Source of the DNA: Sycon ciliatum
Taxonomy: Eukaryota > Porifera > Calcarea > Leucosolenida > Sycettidae
Direction of reading: 5' to 3'
DNA length: 64,000 nucleotides
Assembly: GCF_964019385.1 (NCBI RefSeq)
Contig: NC_088649.1
Span: forward strand, 13,214,138 to 13,278,137
Made by a program: the position numbers and the translations under genes. The notes under the pieces are model-generated. The model saw nothing but the letters and a program-made list of their open reading frames with translations, was not told the DNA's origin and did no database searches. Positions within the stretch are counted from its first letter, which is position 1. Each line of letters begins with the position of its first letter. Positions 10,951-24,185 of the stretch are shown piece after piece.

Positions 10951-13900
10951 ATGAGGGTCTTTTTCTTGGTGCCCTTGTCTATGTCCAGCTACACAACGAG
11001 ATGAGGATGGGCATTGTCATTTTCTGAGCTGCGAACGGGCAGAAAGGTGAGAAAATGTCGGATTTTGACCATTTGTGCTCACCTTTCAATTTCCACGTAC
11101 CTCTCTATAACATGACCCAGCTGTAATGTCAGTAGTCGCATATGTTTGATTTTTGGTTTGCTTGTAGGGCGCAGGCACCCACATTCAGTGCCCCTGAAAA
11201 TTTGGCACTGCTGTGAATAGTTTAGTCGCAAAGTGAAGATTCACGGGTAAAAAGCCCCAAACTTGGAGATAGGTTATTATTCAGCTTTCAGCAGCCGTGG
11301 GCGAGCTCTTTAGAGAAATGTGGGTCTTTTCCTGGGTGCCCTTGTCTATGTCCAGCTACACAACGAGATGAGGATGGGCATTGTCATTTTCTGAGCTGCG
11401 AACGGGCAGAAAGGTGAGAAAATGTCGGATTTTGACCATTTGTGCTCACCTTTCAATTTCAACGTACCTCTCTATAACATGACCCAGCTGTAATGTCAGT
11501 AGTCGCATTTGTTTGATTTTTAGTTTGCTTGTAGGGCGCAGGCACCCACATTCAGTGACCCAGAAAATTTGGCACTGCTGTGAATAGTTTAGTCGCAAAG
11601 TGAAGATTCACGGGTAAAAAGCCCCAAACTTGGAGATAGGGTATTATTCAGCTTTCAGCAGCCGTGGGCGAGTTCTTTAGAGAAATGTGGATCTTTTTCT
11701 GGGTGCCCTTGTCTATGTCCAGCTACACAACGAGATGAGGATGGTCATTGTCATTTTCTGAGTTGCGAACGGGCAGAAAGATAAGAAAATGTCGGATTTT
11801 GACCATTTGTGCTCACCTTTCAATTTCAACGTACCTCTCTATAACATGAGCCAGCTGTAATGTCAGTAGTCGCATATGTTTGATTTTTGGTTTGCTTGTA
11901 GGGCGCAGGCACGCACATTCAGTGACCCAGAAAATTTGGCACTGCTGTGAATAATTTAGTCGCAAAGTGAAGATTCACGGGTAAAAAGCCCCAAACTTGG
12001 AGATAGGTTATTATTCAGCTTTCAGCAGCCGTGGGCGAGTTCTTTAGAGAAATGTGGGTCTTTTTCTGGGTGCCCTTGTCTATGTCCAGCTACACAACGA
12101 GATGAGGATGGTCATTGTCATTTTCTGAGCTGCAAACGGGCAGAAAGGTGAGAAAATGTCGGATTTTGACCATTTGTGCTGACCTTTCAATTTCCACGTA
12201 CCTCTCTATAACATGAGCCAGCTGTAAAGTCAGTAGTCGCATATGTTTGATTTTTGGTTTGCTTGTAGGGCGCAGGCACCCACATTCAGTGACCTAGAAA
12301 ATTTGGCACTGCTGTGAATAGTTTAGTCGCAAAGTGAAGATTCACGGGTAAAAAGCCCCAAACTTGGAGATAGGTTATTATTCAGCTTTCAGCAGCCGTG
12401 GGCGAGTTCTTTAGAGAAATGTGGGTCTTTTTCTTGGTGCCCTTGTCTATGTCCAGCTACACAACGAGATGAGGATGGTCATTGTCATTTTCTGAGCTGC
12501 GAACGGGCAGAAAGGTGAGAAAATGTCGGATTTTGACCATTTGTGCTCACCTTTCAATTTCAACGTACCTAACTATAACATGACCCAGCTGTAATGTCAG
12601 TAGTCGCATTTGTTTGATTTTTGGTTTGCTTGTAGGGCGCAGGCACCCACATTCAGTGACCCAGAAAATTTGGCACTGCTGTGAATAGTTTAGTCGCAAA
12701 GTGAAGATTCACGGGTAAAAAGCCCCAAACTTGGAGATAGGTTATTATTCAGCTTTCAGCAGCCGTGGGCGAGTTCTTTAGAGAAATGTGGGTCTTTTTC
12801 TTGGGGCCCTTGTCTATGTCCAGCTACACAACGAGATGAGGATGGGCATTGTCATTTTCTGAGCTGCGAACGGGCAGAAAGGTGAGAAAATGTCGGATTT
12901 TGACCATTTGTGCTCACCTTTCAATTTCCACGTACCTCTCTATAACATGACCCAGCTGTAATGTCAGTAGTCGCATATGTTTGATTTCTGGTTTGCTTGT
13001 AGGGCGCAGGCACCCACATTCAGTGACCCAGAAAATTTGGCACTGCTGTGAATAGTTTAGTCGTAAAGTGAAGATTCACGGGTAAAAAGCCCCAAACTTG
13101 GAGATAGGTTATTATTCAGCTTTCAGCAGCCGTGGGCGAGCTCTTTAGAGAAATGTGGGTCTTTTCCTGGGTGCCCTTGTCTATGTCCAGCTACACAACG
13201 AGATGAGGATGGGCATTGTCATTTTCTGAGCTGCGAACGGGCAGAAAGGTGAGAAAATGTCGGATTTTGACCATTTGTGCTCACCTTTCAATTTCAACGT
13301 ACCTCTCTATAACATGACCCAGCTGTAATGTCAGTAGTCGCATTTGTTTGATTTTTAGTTTGCTTGTAGGGCGCAGGCACGCACATTCAGTGACCCAGAA
13401 AATTTGGCACTGCTGTGAATAGTTTAGTCGCAAAGTGAAGATTCACGGGTAAAAAGCCCCAAACTTGGAGATAGGGTATTATTCAGCTTTCAGCAGCCGT
13501 GGGCGAGTTCTTTAGAGAAATGTGGATCTTTTTCTGGGTGCCCTTGTCTATGTCCAGCTACACAACGAGATGAGGATGGTCATTGTCATTTTCTGAGTTG
13601 CGAACGGGCAGAAAGATGAGAAAATGTCGGATTTTGACCATTTGTGCTCACCTTTCAATTTCAACGTACCTCTCTATAACATGACCCAGCTGTAATGTCA
13701 GTAGTCGCATATGTTTGATTTTTGGTTTGCTTGTAGGGCACAGGCACCCACATTCAGTGACCGAGAAAATTTGGCACTGCTGTGAATAGTTTAGTCGCAA
13801 AGTGAATATTCACGGGTAAAAAGCCCCAAACTTGGAGATAGGGTATTATTCAGCTTTCAGCAGCCGTGGGCGAGTTCTTTAGAGAAATGTGGGTCTTTTT

Positions 13901-15079
13901 CTGGGTGCCCTTGTCTATGTCCAGCTACACAACGAGATGAGGATGGTCATTGTCATTTTCTGAGCTGCGAACGGGCAGAAAGGTGAGAAAATGTCGGATT
14001 TTAACCATTTGTGCTCTCCTTTCAATTTCCACGTACCTCTCTATAACATGAGCCAGCTGTAATGTCAGTAGTCGCATATGTTTGATTTTTGGTTTGCTTG
14101 TAGGGCGCAGGCACCCACATTCAGTGACCCAGAAAATTTGGCACTGCTGTGAATAATTTAGTCGCAAAGTGAAGTTTCACGGGTAAAAAGCCCCAAACTT
14201 GGAGATAGGTTATTATTCAGCTTTCAGCAGCCGTGGGCGAGTTCTTTAGAGAAATGTGGGTCTTTTTCTGGGTGCCCTTGTCTATGTCCAGCTACACAAC
14301 GAGATGAGGATGGTCATTGTCATTTTCTGAGCTGCAAACGGGCAGACAGGTGAGAAAATGTTGGATTTTGACCATTTGTGCTGACCTTTCAATTTCCACG
14401 TACCTCTCTATAACATGAGCCAGCTGTAAAGTCAGTAGTCGCATATGTTTGATTTTTGGTTTCCTTGTAGGGCGCAGGCACCCACATTCAGTGACCCAGA
14501 AAATTTGGCACTGCTGTGAATAGTTTAGTCACAAAGTGAAGATTCACGGGTAAAAAGCCCCAAACTTAGATAGGTTATTATTCAGCTTTCAGCAGCCGTG
14601 GGCGAGTTCTTTAGAGAAATGTGGGTCTTTTTCTGGGTGCCCTTGTCTATGTCCACCTACACAACGAGATGAGGATGGTCATTGTCATTTTCTGAGCTGC
14701 GAACGGGCAGAAAGGTGAGAAAATGTCGGATTTTGACCATTTGTGCTCACCTTTCAATTTCAACGTACCTCTCTATAACATGACCCAGCTGTAATGTCAG
14801 CAGTCGCATTTGTTTGATTTTTGGTTTGCTTGTAGGGCGCAGGCACCCACATTCAGTGACCCAGAAAATTTGGCACTGCTGTGAATAGTTAAGTCGCAAA
14901 GTGAAGATTCACGGGTAAAAAGCCCCAAACTTGGAGATAGGTTATTATTGAGCTTTCAGCAGCCGTGGGCGAGTTCTTTAGAGAAATGTGGGTCTTTTTC
15001 TGGGTGCCCTTGTCTATGTCCAGCTACACAACGAGATGAGGATGGTCATTGTCATTTTCTGAGCTGCGAACGGGCAGAA

Positions 15080-17280
15080 AGGTGAGAAAATGTCGGATTT
15101 TGACCATTTGTGGTCACCTTTCAATTTCAACGTACCTCTCTATAACATGACCCAGCTGTAATGTCAGTAGTCGCATATGTTTGATTTTTGGTTTGCTTGT
15201 AGGGCGCAGGCACGCACATTCAGTGACCCAGAAAATTTGGCACTGCTGTGAATAGTTTAGTCGCAAAGTGAAGATTCACGGGTAAAAAGCCCCAAACTTG
15301 GAGATAGGTTATTATTCAGCTTTCAGCAGCCGTGGGCGAGTTCTTTAGAGAAATGTGGGTCTTTTTCTGGGTGCCCTTGTCTATGTCCAGCTTCACAACG
15401 AGATGAGGATGGTCATTGTCATTTTCTCAGCTGCGAACGGGCAGAAAGGTGAGAAAATGTCGGATTTTGACCATTTGTGCTCACCTTTTAATTTCCACGT
15501 ACCTCTCTATAACATGAGCCAGCTGTAATGTCAGTAGTCGCATTTGTTTGATTTTTGGTTTGCTTGTAGGGCGCAGGCACCCACATTCAGTGACCCAGAA
15601 AATTTGGCACTGCTGTGAATAGTTTAGTCGCAAAGTGAAGATTCACGGGTAAAAAGCCCCAAACTTGGAGATAGGTTATTATTCAGCTTTCAGCAGCCGT
15701 GGGCGAGTTCTTTAGAGAAATGTGGGTCTTTTTCTGGGTGCCCTTGTCTATGTCCAGCTACACAACGAGATGAGGATGGTCATTGTCATTTTCTGAGCTG
15801 CGAACGGGCAGAAAGATGAGAAAATGTCGGATTTTGACCATTTGTGCTCGCCTTTCAATTTCAACGTACCTCTCTATAACATGACCCAGCTGTAATGTCA
15901 GTAGTCGCATATGTTTGATTTTTGGTTTGCTTGTAGGGCGCAGGCACCCACATTCAGTGACCCAGAAAATTTGGCACTGCTGTGAATAGTTTAGTCGCAA
16001 AGTGAAGATTCACGGGTAAAAAGCCCCAAACTTGGAGATAGGTTATTATTCAGCTTTCAGCAGCCGTGGGCGAGTTCTTTAGAGAAATGTGGGTCTTTTT
16101 CTGGGTGCCCTTGTCTATGTCCAGCTACACAACGAGAAGAGGATGGGCATTGTCATTTTCTGAGCTGCGACCGGCAGAAAGGTGAGAAAATGTCGGATTT
16201 TGACCATTTGTGGTCACCTTTCAATTTCAACGTACCTCTCTATAACATGACCCAGCTGTAATGTCAGTAGTCGCATATGTTTGATTTTTGGTTTGCTTGT
16301 AGGGCGCAGGCACGCACATTCAGTGACCCAGAAAATTTGGCACTGCTGTGAATAGTTTAGTCGCAAAGTGAAGATTCACGGGTAAAAAGCCCCAAACTTG
16401 GAGATAGGTTATTATTCAGCTTTCAGCAGCCGTGGGCGAGTTCTTTAGAGAAATGTGGGTCTTTTTCTGGGTGCCCTTGTCTATGTCCAGCTTCACAACG
16501 AGATGAGGATGGTCATTGTCATTTTCTCAGCTGCGAACGGGCAGAAAGGTGAGAAACTGTCGGATTTTGACCATTTGTGCTCACCTTTCAATTTCCACGT
16601 ACCTCTCTATAACATGAGCCAGCTGTAATGTCAGTAGTCGCATTTGTTTGATTTTTGGTTTGCTTGTAGGGCGCAGGCACCCACATTCAGTGACCCAGAA
16701 AATTTGGCACTGCTGTGAATAGTTTAGTCGCAAAGTGAAGATTCACGGGTAAAAAGCCCCAAACTTGGAGATAGGTTATTATTCAGCTTTCAGCAGCCGT
16801 GGGCGAGTTCTTTAGAGAAATGTGGGTCTTTTTCTGGGTGCCCTTGTCTATGTCCAGCTACACAACGAGATGAGGATGGTCATTGTCATTTTCTGAGCTG
16901 CGAACGGGCAGAAAGATGAGAAAATGTCGGATTTTGACCATTTGTGCTCGCCTTTCAATTTCAACGTACCTCTCTATAACATGACCCAGCTGTAATGTCA
17001 GTAGTCGCATATGTTTGATTTTTGGTTTGCTTGTAGGGCGCAGGCACCCACATTCAGTGACCCAGAAAATTTGGCACTGCTGTGAATAGTTTAGTCGCAA
17101 AGTGAAGATTCACGGGTAAAAAGCCCCAAACTTGGAGATAGGTTATTATTCAGCTTTCAGCAGCCGTGGGCGAGTTCTTTAGAGAAATGTGGGTCTTTTT
17201 CTGGGTGCCCTTGTCTATGTCCAGCTACACAACGAGAAGAGGATGGGCATTGTCATTTTCTGAGCTGCGACCGGCAGAAA
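15080..17280 (+). repeat. Three-monomer (1100-bp) tandem duplication
   Basis: The unit 15080-16180 is followed directly by a near-identical unit 16180-17280. Shared markers are ATTTTCTCAG at 15421 and 16521, the CTTCACAACG variant, AGATGAG with CTCGCC, and GAGAAGAGG with the one-base-shorter GCGACCGGCAG. That 1-bp deletion explains a 1100-bp period instead of 1101. I noticed only isolated substitutions (for example CTTTTA against CTTTCA, and GAAACTGT at about 16553), so this looks recent. Confidence 0.8.
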
Positions 17281-18324
17281 GGTGAGAAAATGTCGGATTT
17301 TGACCATTTGTGCTCACCTTTCAATTTCAACGTACCTCTCTATAACATGAGCCAGCTGTAATGTCAGTAGTCGCATATGTTTGACTTTTGGTTTGCTTGT
17401 AGGGCGCAGGCACCCACATTCAGTGAGCCAGAAAATTTGGCACTGCTGTGAATAGTTTAGTCGCAAAGTGAAGATTCGCGGGTAAAAAGCCCCAAACTTG
17501 GAGATAGGTTATTATTCAGCTTTCAGCAGCCGTGGGCGAGTTCTTTAGAGAAATGTGGGTCTTTTTCTGGGTGCCCTTGTCTATGTCCAGCTTCACAACG
17601 AGATGAGGATGGTCATTGTCATTTTCTGAGCTGCGAACGGGCAGAAAGGTGAGAAAATGTCGGATTTTGACCATTTGTGCTCACCTTTCAATTTCCACGT
17701 ACCTCTCTATAACATGAGCCAGCTGTAATGTCAGTAGTCGCATTTGTTTGATTTTTGGTTTGCTTGTAGGGCGCAGGCACCCACATTCAGTGACCCAGAA
17801 AATTTGGCACTGCTGTGAATAGTTTGGTCGCAAGGTGAAGATTCACGGGTAAAAAGCCCCAAACTTGTAGATAGGTTATTATTCAGCTTTCAGCAGCCGT
17901 GGGCGAGTTCTTTAGAGAAATGTGGGTCTTTTTCTGGGTGCCCTTGCCTATGTCCAGCTACACAACGAGATGAGGATGGTCATTGTCATTTTCTGAGCTG
18001 CGAACGGGCAGAAAGGTGAGAAAATGTCGGATTTTGACCATTTGTGTTCACCTTTCAATTTCCACGTACCTCTCTATAACATGAGCCAGCTTTAATGTCA
18101 GTAGTCGCATATGTTTGATTTTTGGTTTGCTTGTAGGGCGCAGGCACCCACATTCAGTGACCCAGAAAATTTGGCACTGCTGTGAATAGTTTAGTCGCAA
18201 AGTGAAGATTCACGGGTAAAAAGCCCCAAACTTGGAGATAGGTTATTATTCAGCTTTCAGCAGCCGTGGGCGAGTTCTTTAGAGAAATGTGGGTCTTTTT
18301 CTGGGTGCCCTTGTCTATGTCCAG

Positions 18325-19800
18325 CTACACAACGAGATGAGGATGGTCATTGTCATTTTCTGAGCTGCGAACGGGCAGAAAGGTGAGAAAATGTCGGATT
18401 TTGACCATTTGTGCTGACCTTTCAATTTCAACGTACCTCTCTATAACATGACCCAGCTGTAATGTCAGTAGTCGCATTTGTTTGATTTTTGGTTTGCTTG
18501 TAGGGCGCAGGCACCCACATTCAGTGACCCAGAAAATTTGGCACTGCTGTGAATAGTTTAGTCGCAAAGTGAAGATTCACGGGTAAAAAGCCCCAAACTT
18601 GGAGATAGGTTATTATTCAGCTTTCAGCAGCCGTGGGCGAGTTCTTTAGAGAAATGTGGGTCTTTTCTGGGTGCCCTTGTCTATGTCCAGCTACACAACG
18701 AGATGAGGATGGTCATTGTCATTTTCTGAGCTGCGAACGGGCAGAAAGGTGAGAAAATGTCGGATTTTGACCATTTGTGGTCACGTTTCAATTTCAACGT
18801 ACCTCTCTATAACATGACCCAGCTGTAATGTCAGTAGTCGCATATGTTTGATTTTTGGTTTGCTTGTAGGGCGCAGGCACGCACATTCAGTGACCCAGAA
18901 AATTTGGCACTGCTGTCAATAGTTTAGTCGCAAAGTGAAGATTCACGGGTAAAAAGCCCCAAACTTGGAGATAGGTTAATATTCAGCTTTCAGCAGCCGT
19001 GGGCGAGTTCTTTAGAGAAATGTGGGTCTTTTTCTGGGTACCCTTGTCTATGTCCAGCTACACAACGAGATGAGGATGGTCATTGTCATTTTCTGAGCTG
19101 CGAACGGGCAGAAAGGTGAGAAAATGTCGGATTTTGACCATTTGTGCTGACCTTTCAATTTCAACGTACCTCTCTATAACATGACCCAGCTGTAATGTCA
19201 GTAGTCGCATTTGTTTGATTTTTGGTTTGCTTGTAGGGCGCAGGCACCCACATTCAGTGACCCAGAAAATTTGGCACTGCTGTGAATAGTTTAGTCGCAA
19301 AGTGAAGATTCACGGGTAAAAAGCCCCAAACTTGGAGATAGGGTATTATTCAGCTTTCAGCAGCCGTGGGCGAGTTCTTTAGAGAAATGTGGGTCTTTTC
19401 TGGGTGCCCTTGTCTATGTCCAGCTACACAACGAGATGAGGATGGTCATTGTCATTTTCTGAGCTGCGAACGGGCAGAAAGGTGAGAAAATGTCGGATTT
19501 TGACCATTTGTGGTCACGTTTCAATTTCAACGTACCTCTCTATAACATGACCCAGCTGTAATGTCAGTAGTCGCATATGTTTGATTTTTGGTTTGCTTGT
19601 AGGGCGCAGGCACGCACATTCAGTGACCCAGAAAATTTGGCACTGCTGTCAATAGTTTAGTCGCAAAGTGAAGATTCACGGGTAAAAAGCCCCAAACTTG
19701 GAGATAGGTTATTATTCAGCTTTCAGCAGCCGTGGGCGAGTTCTTTAGAGAAATGTGGGTCTTTTTCTGGGTACCCTTGTCTATGTCCAGCTACACAACG
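18325..19800 (+). repeat. Two-monomer (733-bp) tandem duplication
   Basis: Two consecutive dimers share CTGACCTTTC, GGTCACGTTTC (about 18779 and 19512), GCTGTCAATAG (about 18913 and 19646) and a one-base-shorter GGGTCTTTTCTGGG. The missing T accounts for a 733-bp instead of 734-bp spacing. Confidence 0.75.
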
Positions 19801-20509
19801 AGATGAGGATGGTCATTGTCATTTTCTAAGCTGCGAACGGGCAGAAAGGTGAGAAAATGTCGGATTTTGACCATTTGTGGTCACCTTTCAATTTCAACGT
19901 ACCTCTCTATAACATGACCCAGCTGTAATGTCAGTAGTCGCATATGTTTGATTTTTGGTTTGCTTGTAGGGCGCAGGCACCCACATTCAGTGACCCAGAA
20001 AATTTGGCACTGCTGTGAATAGTTTAGTCGCAAAGTGAAGATTCACGGGTAAAAAGCCCCAAACTTGGAGATAGGTTATTATTCAGCTTTCAGCAGCCGT
20101 GGGCGAGTTCTTTAGAGAAATGTGGGTCTTTTTGTGGGTGCCCTTGTCTATGTCCAGCTACACAACGAGATGAGGATGGTCATTGTCATTTTCTGAGCTG
20201 CGAACGGGCAGAAAGGTGAGAAAATGTCGGATTTTGACCATTTGTGCTCACCTTTCAATTTCAACGTACCTCTCTATAACATGACCCAGCTGTAATGTCA
20301 GTAGTCGCATTTGTTTGATTTTTGGTTTGCTTGTAGGGCGCAGGCACCCACATTCAGTGACCCAGAAAATTTGGCACTGCTGTGAATAGTTTAGTCGCAA
20401 AGTGAAGATTCACGGGTAAAAAGCCCCAAACTTGGAGATAGGTTATTATTCAGCTTTCAGCAGCCGTGGGCGAGTTCTTTAGAAAAATGTGGGTCTTTTT
20501 GTGGGTGCC

Positions 20510-23500
20510 CTTGTCTATGTCCAGCTTCACAACGAGATGAGGATGGTCATTGTCATTTTCTGAGCTGCGAACGGGCAGAAAGGTGAGAAAATGTCGGATT
20601 TTGACCATTTGTGCTCACCTTTCAATTTCCACGTACCTCTCTATAACATGAGCCAGCTGTAATGTCAGTAGTCGCATTTGTTTGATTTTTGGTTTGCTTG
20701 TAGGGCGCAGGCACCCACATTCAGTTACCCAGAAAATTTGGCACTGCTGTGAATAGTTTAGTCGCAAAGTGAAGATTCACGGGTAAAAAGCCCCAAACTT
20801 GGAGATAGGTTATTATTCAGCTTTCAGCAGCCGTGGGCGAGTTCTTTAGAGAAATGTGGGTCTTTTTCTGGGTGCCCTTGTCTATGTCCAGCTACACAAC
20901 GAGATGAGGATGGTCATTGTCATTTTCTGAGCTGCGAACGGGCAGAAAGATGAGAAAATGTCGGATTTTGACCATTTGTGCTCGCCTTTCAATTTCAACG
21001 TACCTCTCTATAACATGACCCAGCTGTAATGTCAGTAGTCGCATATGTTTGATTTTTGGTTTGCTTGTAGGGCGCAGGCACCCACATTCAGTGACCCAGA
21101 AAATTTGGCACTGCTGTGAATAGTTTAGTCGCAAAGTGAAGATTCACGGGTAAAAAGCCCCAAACTTGGAGATAGGTTATTATTCAGCTTTCAGCAGCCG
21201 TGGGCGAGTTCTTTAGAGAAATGTGGGTCTTTTTCTGGGTGCCCTTGTCTATGTCCAGCTACACAACGAGAAGAGGATGGGCATTGTCATTTTCTGAGCT
21301 GCGACCGGCAGAAAGGTGAGAAAATGTCGGATTTTGACCATTTGTGCTCACCTTTCAATTTCAACGTACCTCTCTATAACATGAGCCAGCTGTAATGTCA
21401 GTAGTCGCATATGTTTGACTTTTGGTTTGCTTGTAGGGCGCAGGCACCCACATTCAGTGACCGAGAAAATTTGGCACTGCTGTGAATAGTTTAGTCGCAA
21501 AGTGAAGATTCGCGGGTAAAAAGCCCCAAACTTGGAGATAGGTTATTATTCAGCCATCAGCAGCCGTGGGCGAGTTCTTTAGAGAAATGTGGGTCTTTTT
21601 CTGGGTGCCCTTGTCTATGTCCAGCTTCACAACGAGATGAGGATGGTCATTGTCATTTTCTGAGTTGCGAACGGGCAGAAAGGTTAGAAAATGTCGGATT
21701 TTGACCATTTGTGCTCACCTTTCAATTTCCACGTACCTCTCTATAACATGAGCCAGCTGTAATGTCAGTAGTCGCATTTGTTTGATTTTTGGTTTGCTTG
21801 TAGGGAGCAGGCACCCACATTCAGTGACCCAGAAAATTTGGCACTGCTGTGAATAGTTTGGTCGCAAAGTGAAGATTCAAGGGTAAAAAGCCCCAAACTT
21901 GGAGATAGGTTATTATTCAGCTTTCAGCAGCCGTGGGCGAGTTCTTTAGAGAAATGTGGGTCTTTTTCTGGGTGCCCTTGTCTATGTCCAGCCACACAAC
22001 GAGATGAGGATGGGCATTGTCATTTTCTGAGCTGCGAACGGGCAGAAAGGCGAGAAAATGTCGGATTTTGACCATTTGTGCTCACCTTTCAATTTCCACG
22101 TACCTCTCTATAACATGAGCCAGCTGTAATGTCAGTAGTCGCATATGTTTGATTTTTGGTTTGCTTGTAGGGCGCAGGCACCCACATTCAGTGACCCAGA
22201 AAATTTGGCACTGCTGTGAATAGTTTAGTCGCAAAGTGAAGATTCACGGGTAAAAAGCCCCAAACTTGGAGATAGGTTATTATTCAGCTTTCAGCAGCCG
22301 TGGGCGAGTTCTTTAGAGAAATGTGGGTCTTTTTCTGGGTGCCCTTGTCTATGTCCAGCTTCACAACGAGATGAGGATGGTCATTGTCATTTTCTGAGCT
22401 GCGAACGGGCAGAAAGGTGAGAAAATGTCGGATTTTGACCATTTGTGCTCACCTTTCAATTTCCACGTACCTCTCTATAACATGAGCCAGCTGTAATGTC
22501 AGTAGTCGCATTTGTTTGATTTTTGGTTTGCTTGTAGGGCGCAGGCACCCACATTCAGTGACCCAGAAAATTTGGCACTGCTGTGAATAGTTTAGTCGCA
22601 AAGTGAAGATTCACGGGTAAAAAGCCCCAAACTTGGAGATAGGTTATTATTCAGCTTTCAGCAGCCGTGGGCGAGTTCTTTAGAGAAATGTGGGTCTTTT
22701 TCTGGGTGCCCTTGTCTATGTCCAGCTACACAACGAGATGAGGATGGTCATTGTCATTTTCTGAGCTGCGAACGGGCAGAAAGATGAGAAAATGTCGGAT
22801 TTTGACCATTTGTGCTCGCCTTTCAATTTCAACGTACCTCTCTATAACATGACCCAGCTGTAATGTCAGTAGTCGCATATGTTTGATTTTTGGTTTGCTT
22901 GTAGGGCGCAGGCACCCACATTCAGTGACCCAGAAAATTTGGCACTGCTGTGAATAGTTTAGTCGCAAAGTGAAGATTCACGGGTAAAAAGCCCCAAACT
23001 TGGAGATAGGTTATTATTCAGCTTTCAGCAGCCGTGGGCGAGTTCTTTAGAGAAATGTGGGTCTTTTTCTGGGTGCCCTTGTCTATGTCCAGCTACACAA
23101 CGAGAAGAGGATGGGCATTGTCATTTTCTGAGCTGCGACCGGCAGAAAGGTGAGAAAATGTCGGATTTTGACCATTTGTGCTCACCTTTCAATTTCAACG
23201 TACCTCTCTATAACATGAGCCAGCTGTAATGTCAGTAGTCGCATATGTTTGACTTTTGGTTTGCTTGTAGGGCGCAGGCACCCACATTCAGTGAGCCAGA
23301 AAATTTGGCACTGCTGTGAATAGTTTAGTCGCAAAGTGAAGATTCGCGGGTAAAAAGCCCCAAACTTGGAGATAGGTTATTATTCAGCTTTCAGCAGCCG
23401 TGGGCGAGTTCTTTAGAGAAATGTGGGTCTTTTTCTGGGTGCCCTTGTCTATGTCCAGCTTCACAACGAGATGAGGATGGTCATTGTCATTTTCTGAGCT

Positions 23501-24185
23501 GCGAACGGGCAGAAAGGTGAGAAAATGTCGGATTTTGACCATTTGTGCTCACCTTTCAATTTCCACGTACCTCTCTATAACATGAGCCAGCTGTAATGTC
23601 AGTAGTCGCATTTGTTTGATTTTTGGTTTGCTTGTAGGGCGCAGGCACCCACATTCAGTGACCCAGAAAATTTGGCACTGCTGTGAATAGTTTGGTCGCA
23701 AAGTGAAGATTCAAGGGTAAAAAGCCCCAAACTTGGAGATAGGTTATTATTCAGCTTTCAGCAGCCGTGGGCGAGTTCTTTAGAGAAATGTGGGTCTTTT
23801 TCTGGGTGCCCTTGTCTATGTCCAGCCACACAACGAGATGAGGATGGGCATTGTCATTTTCTGAGCTGCGAACGGGCAGAAAGGCGAGAAAATGTCGGAT
23901 TTTGACCATTTGTGCTCACCTTTCAATTTCCACGTACCTCTCTATAACATGAGCCAGCTGTAATGTCAGTAGTCGCATATGTTTGATTTTTGGTTTGCTT
24001 GTAGGGCGCAGGCACCCACATTCAGTGACCCAGAAAATTTGGCACTGCTGTGAATAGTTTAGTCGCAAAGTGAAGATTCACGGGTAAAAAGCCCCAAACT
24101 TGGAGATAGGTTATTATTCAGCTTTCAGCAGCCGTGGGCGAGTTCTTTAGAGAAATGTGGGTCTTTTTCTGGGTGCCCTTGTCTA
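20510..24185 (+). repeat. Five-monomer (1834-bp) tandem duplication
   Basis: About 20510-22343 is followed by its near copy 22344-24185. Shared rare variants are GCGACCGGCAG, TTTGACTTTTGG, GATTCGCGGG, AGTTTGGTCGC with GATTCAAGGG (21871 and 23705), CCAGCCACAC and AAAGGCGAG. Several of these (ACCGGCAG, TTTGACTTTTGG, GATTCGCGGG) also occur together near 17270-17480, so a related partial copy lies about 4 kb upstream. Private changes in the first copy include CAGCCATCAG near 21552 and GGGAGCAGG near 21803. Confidence 0.8.
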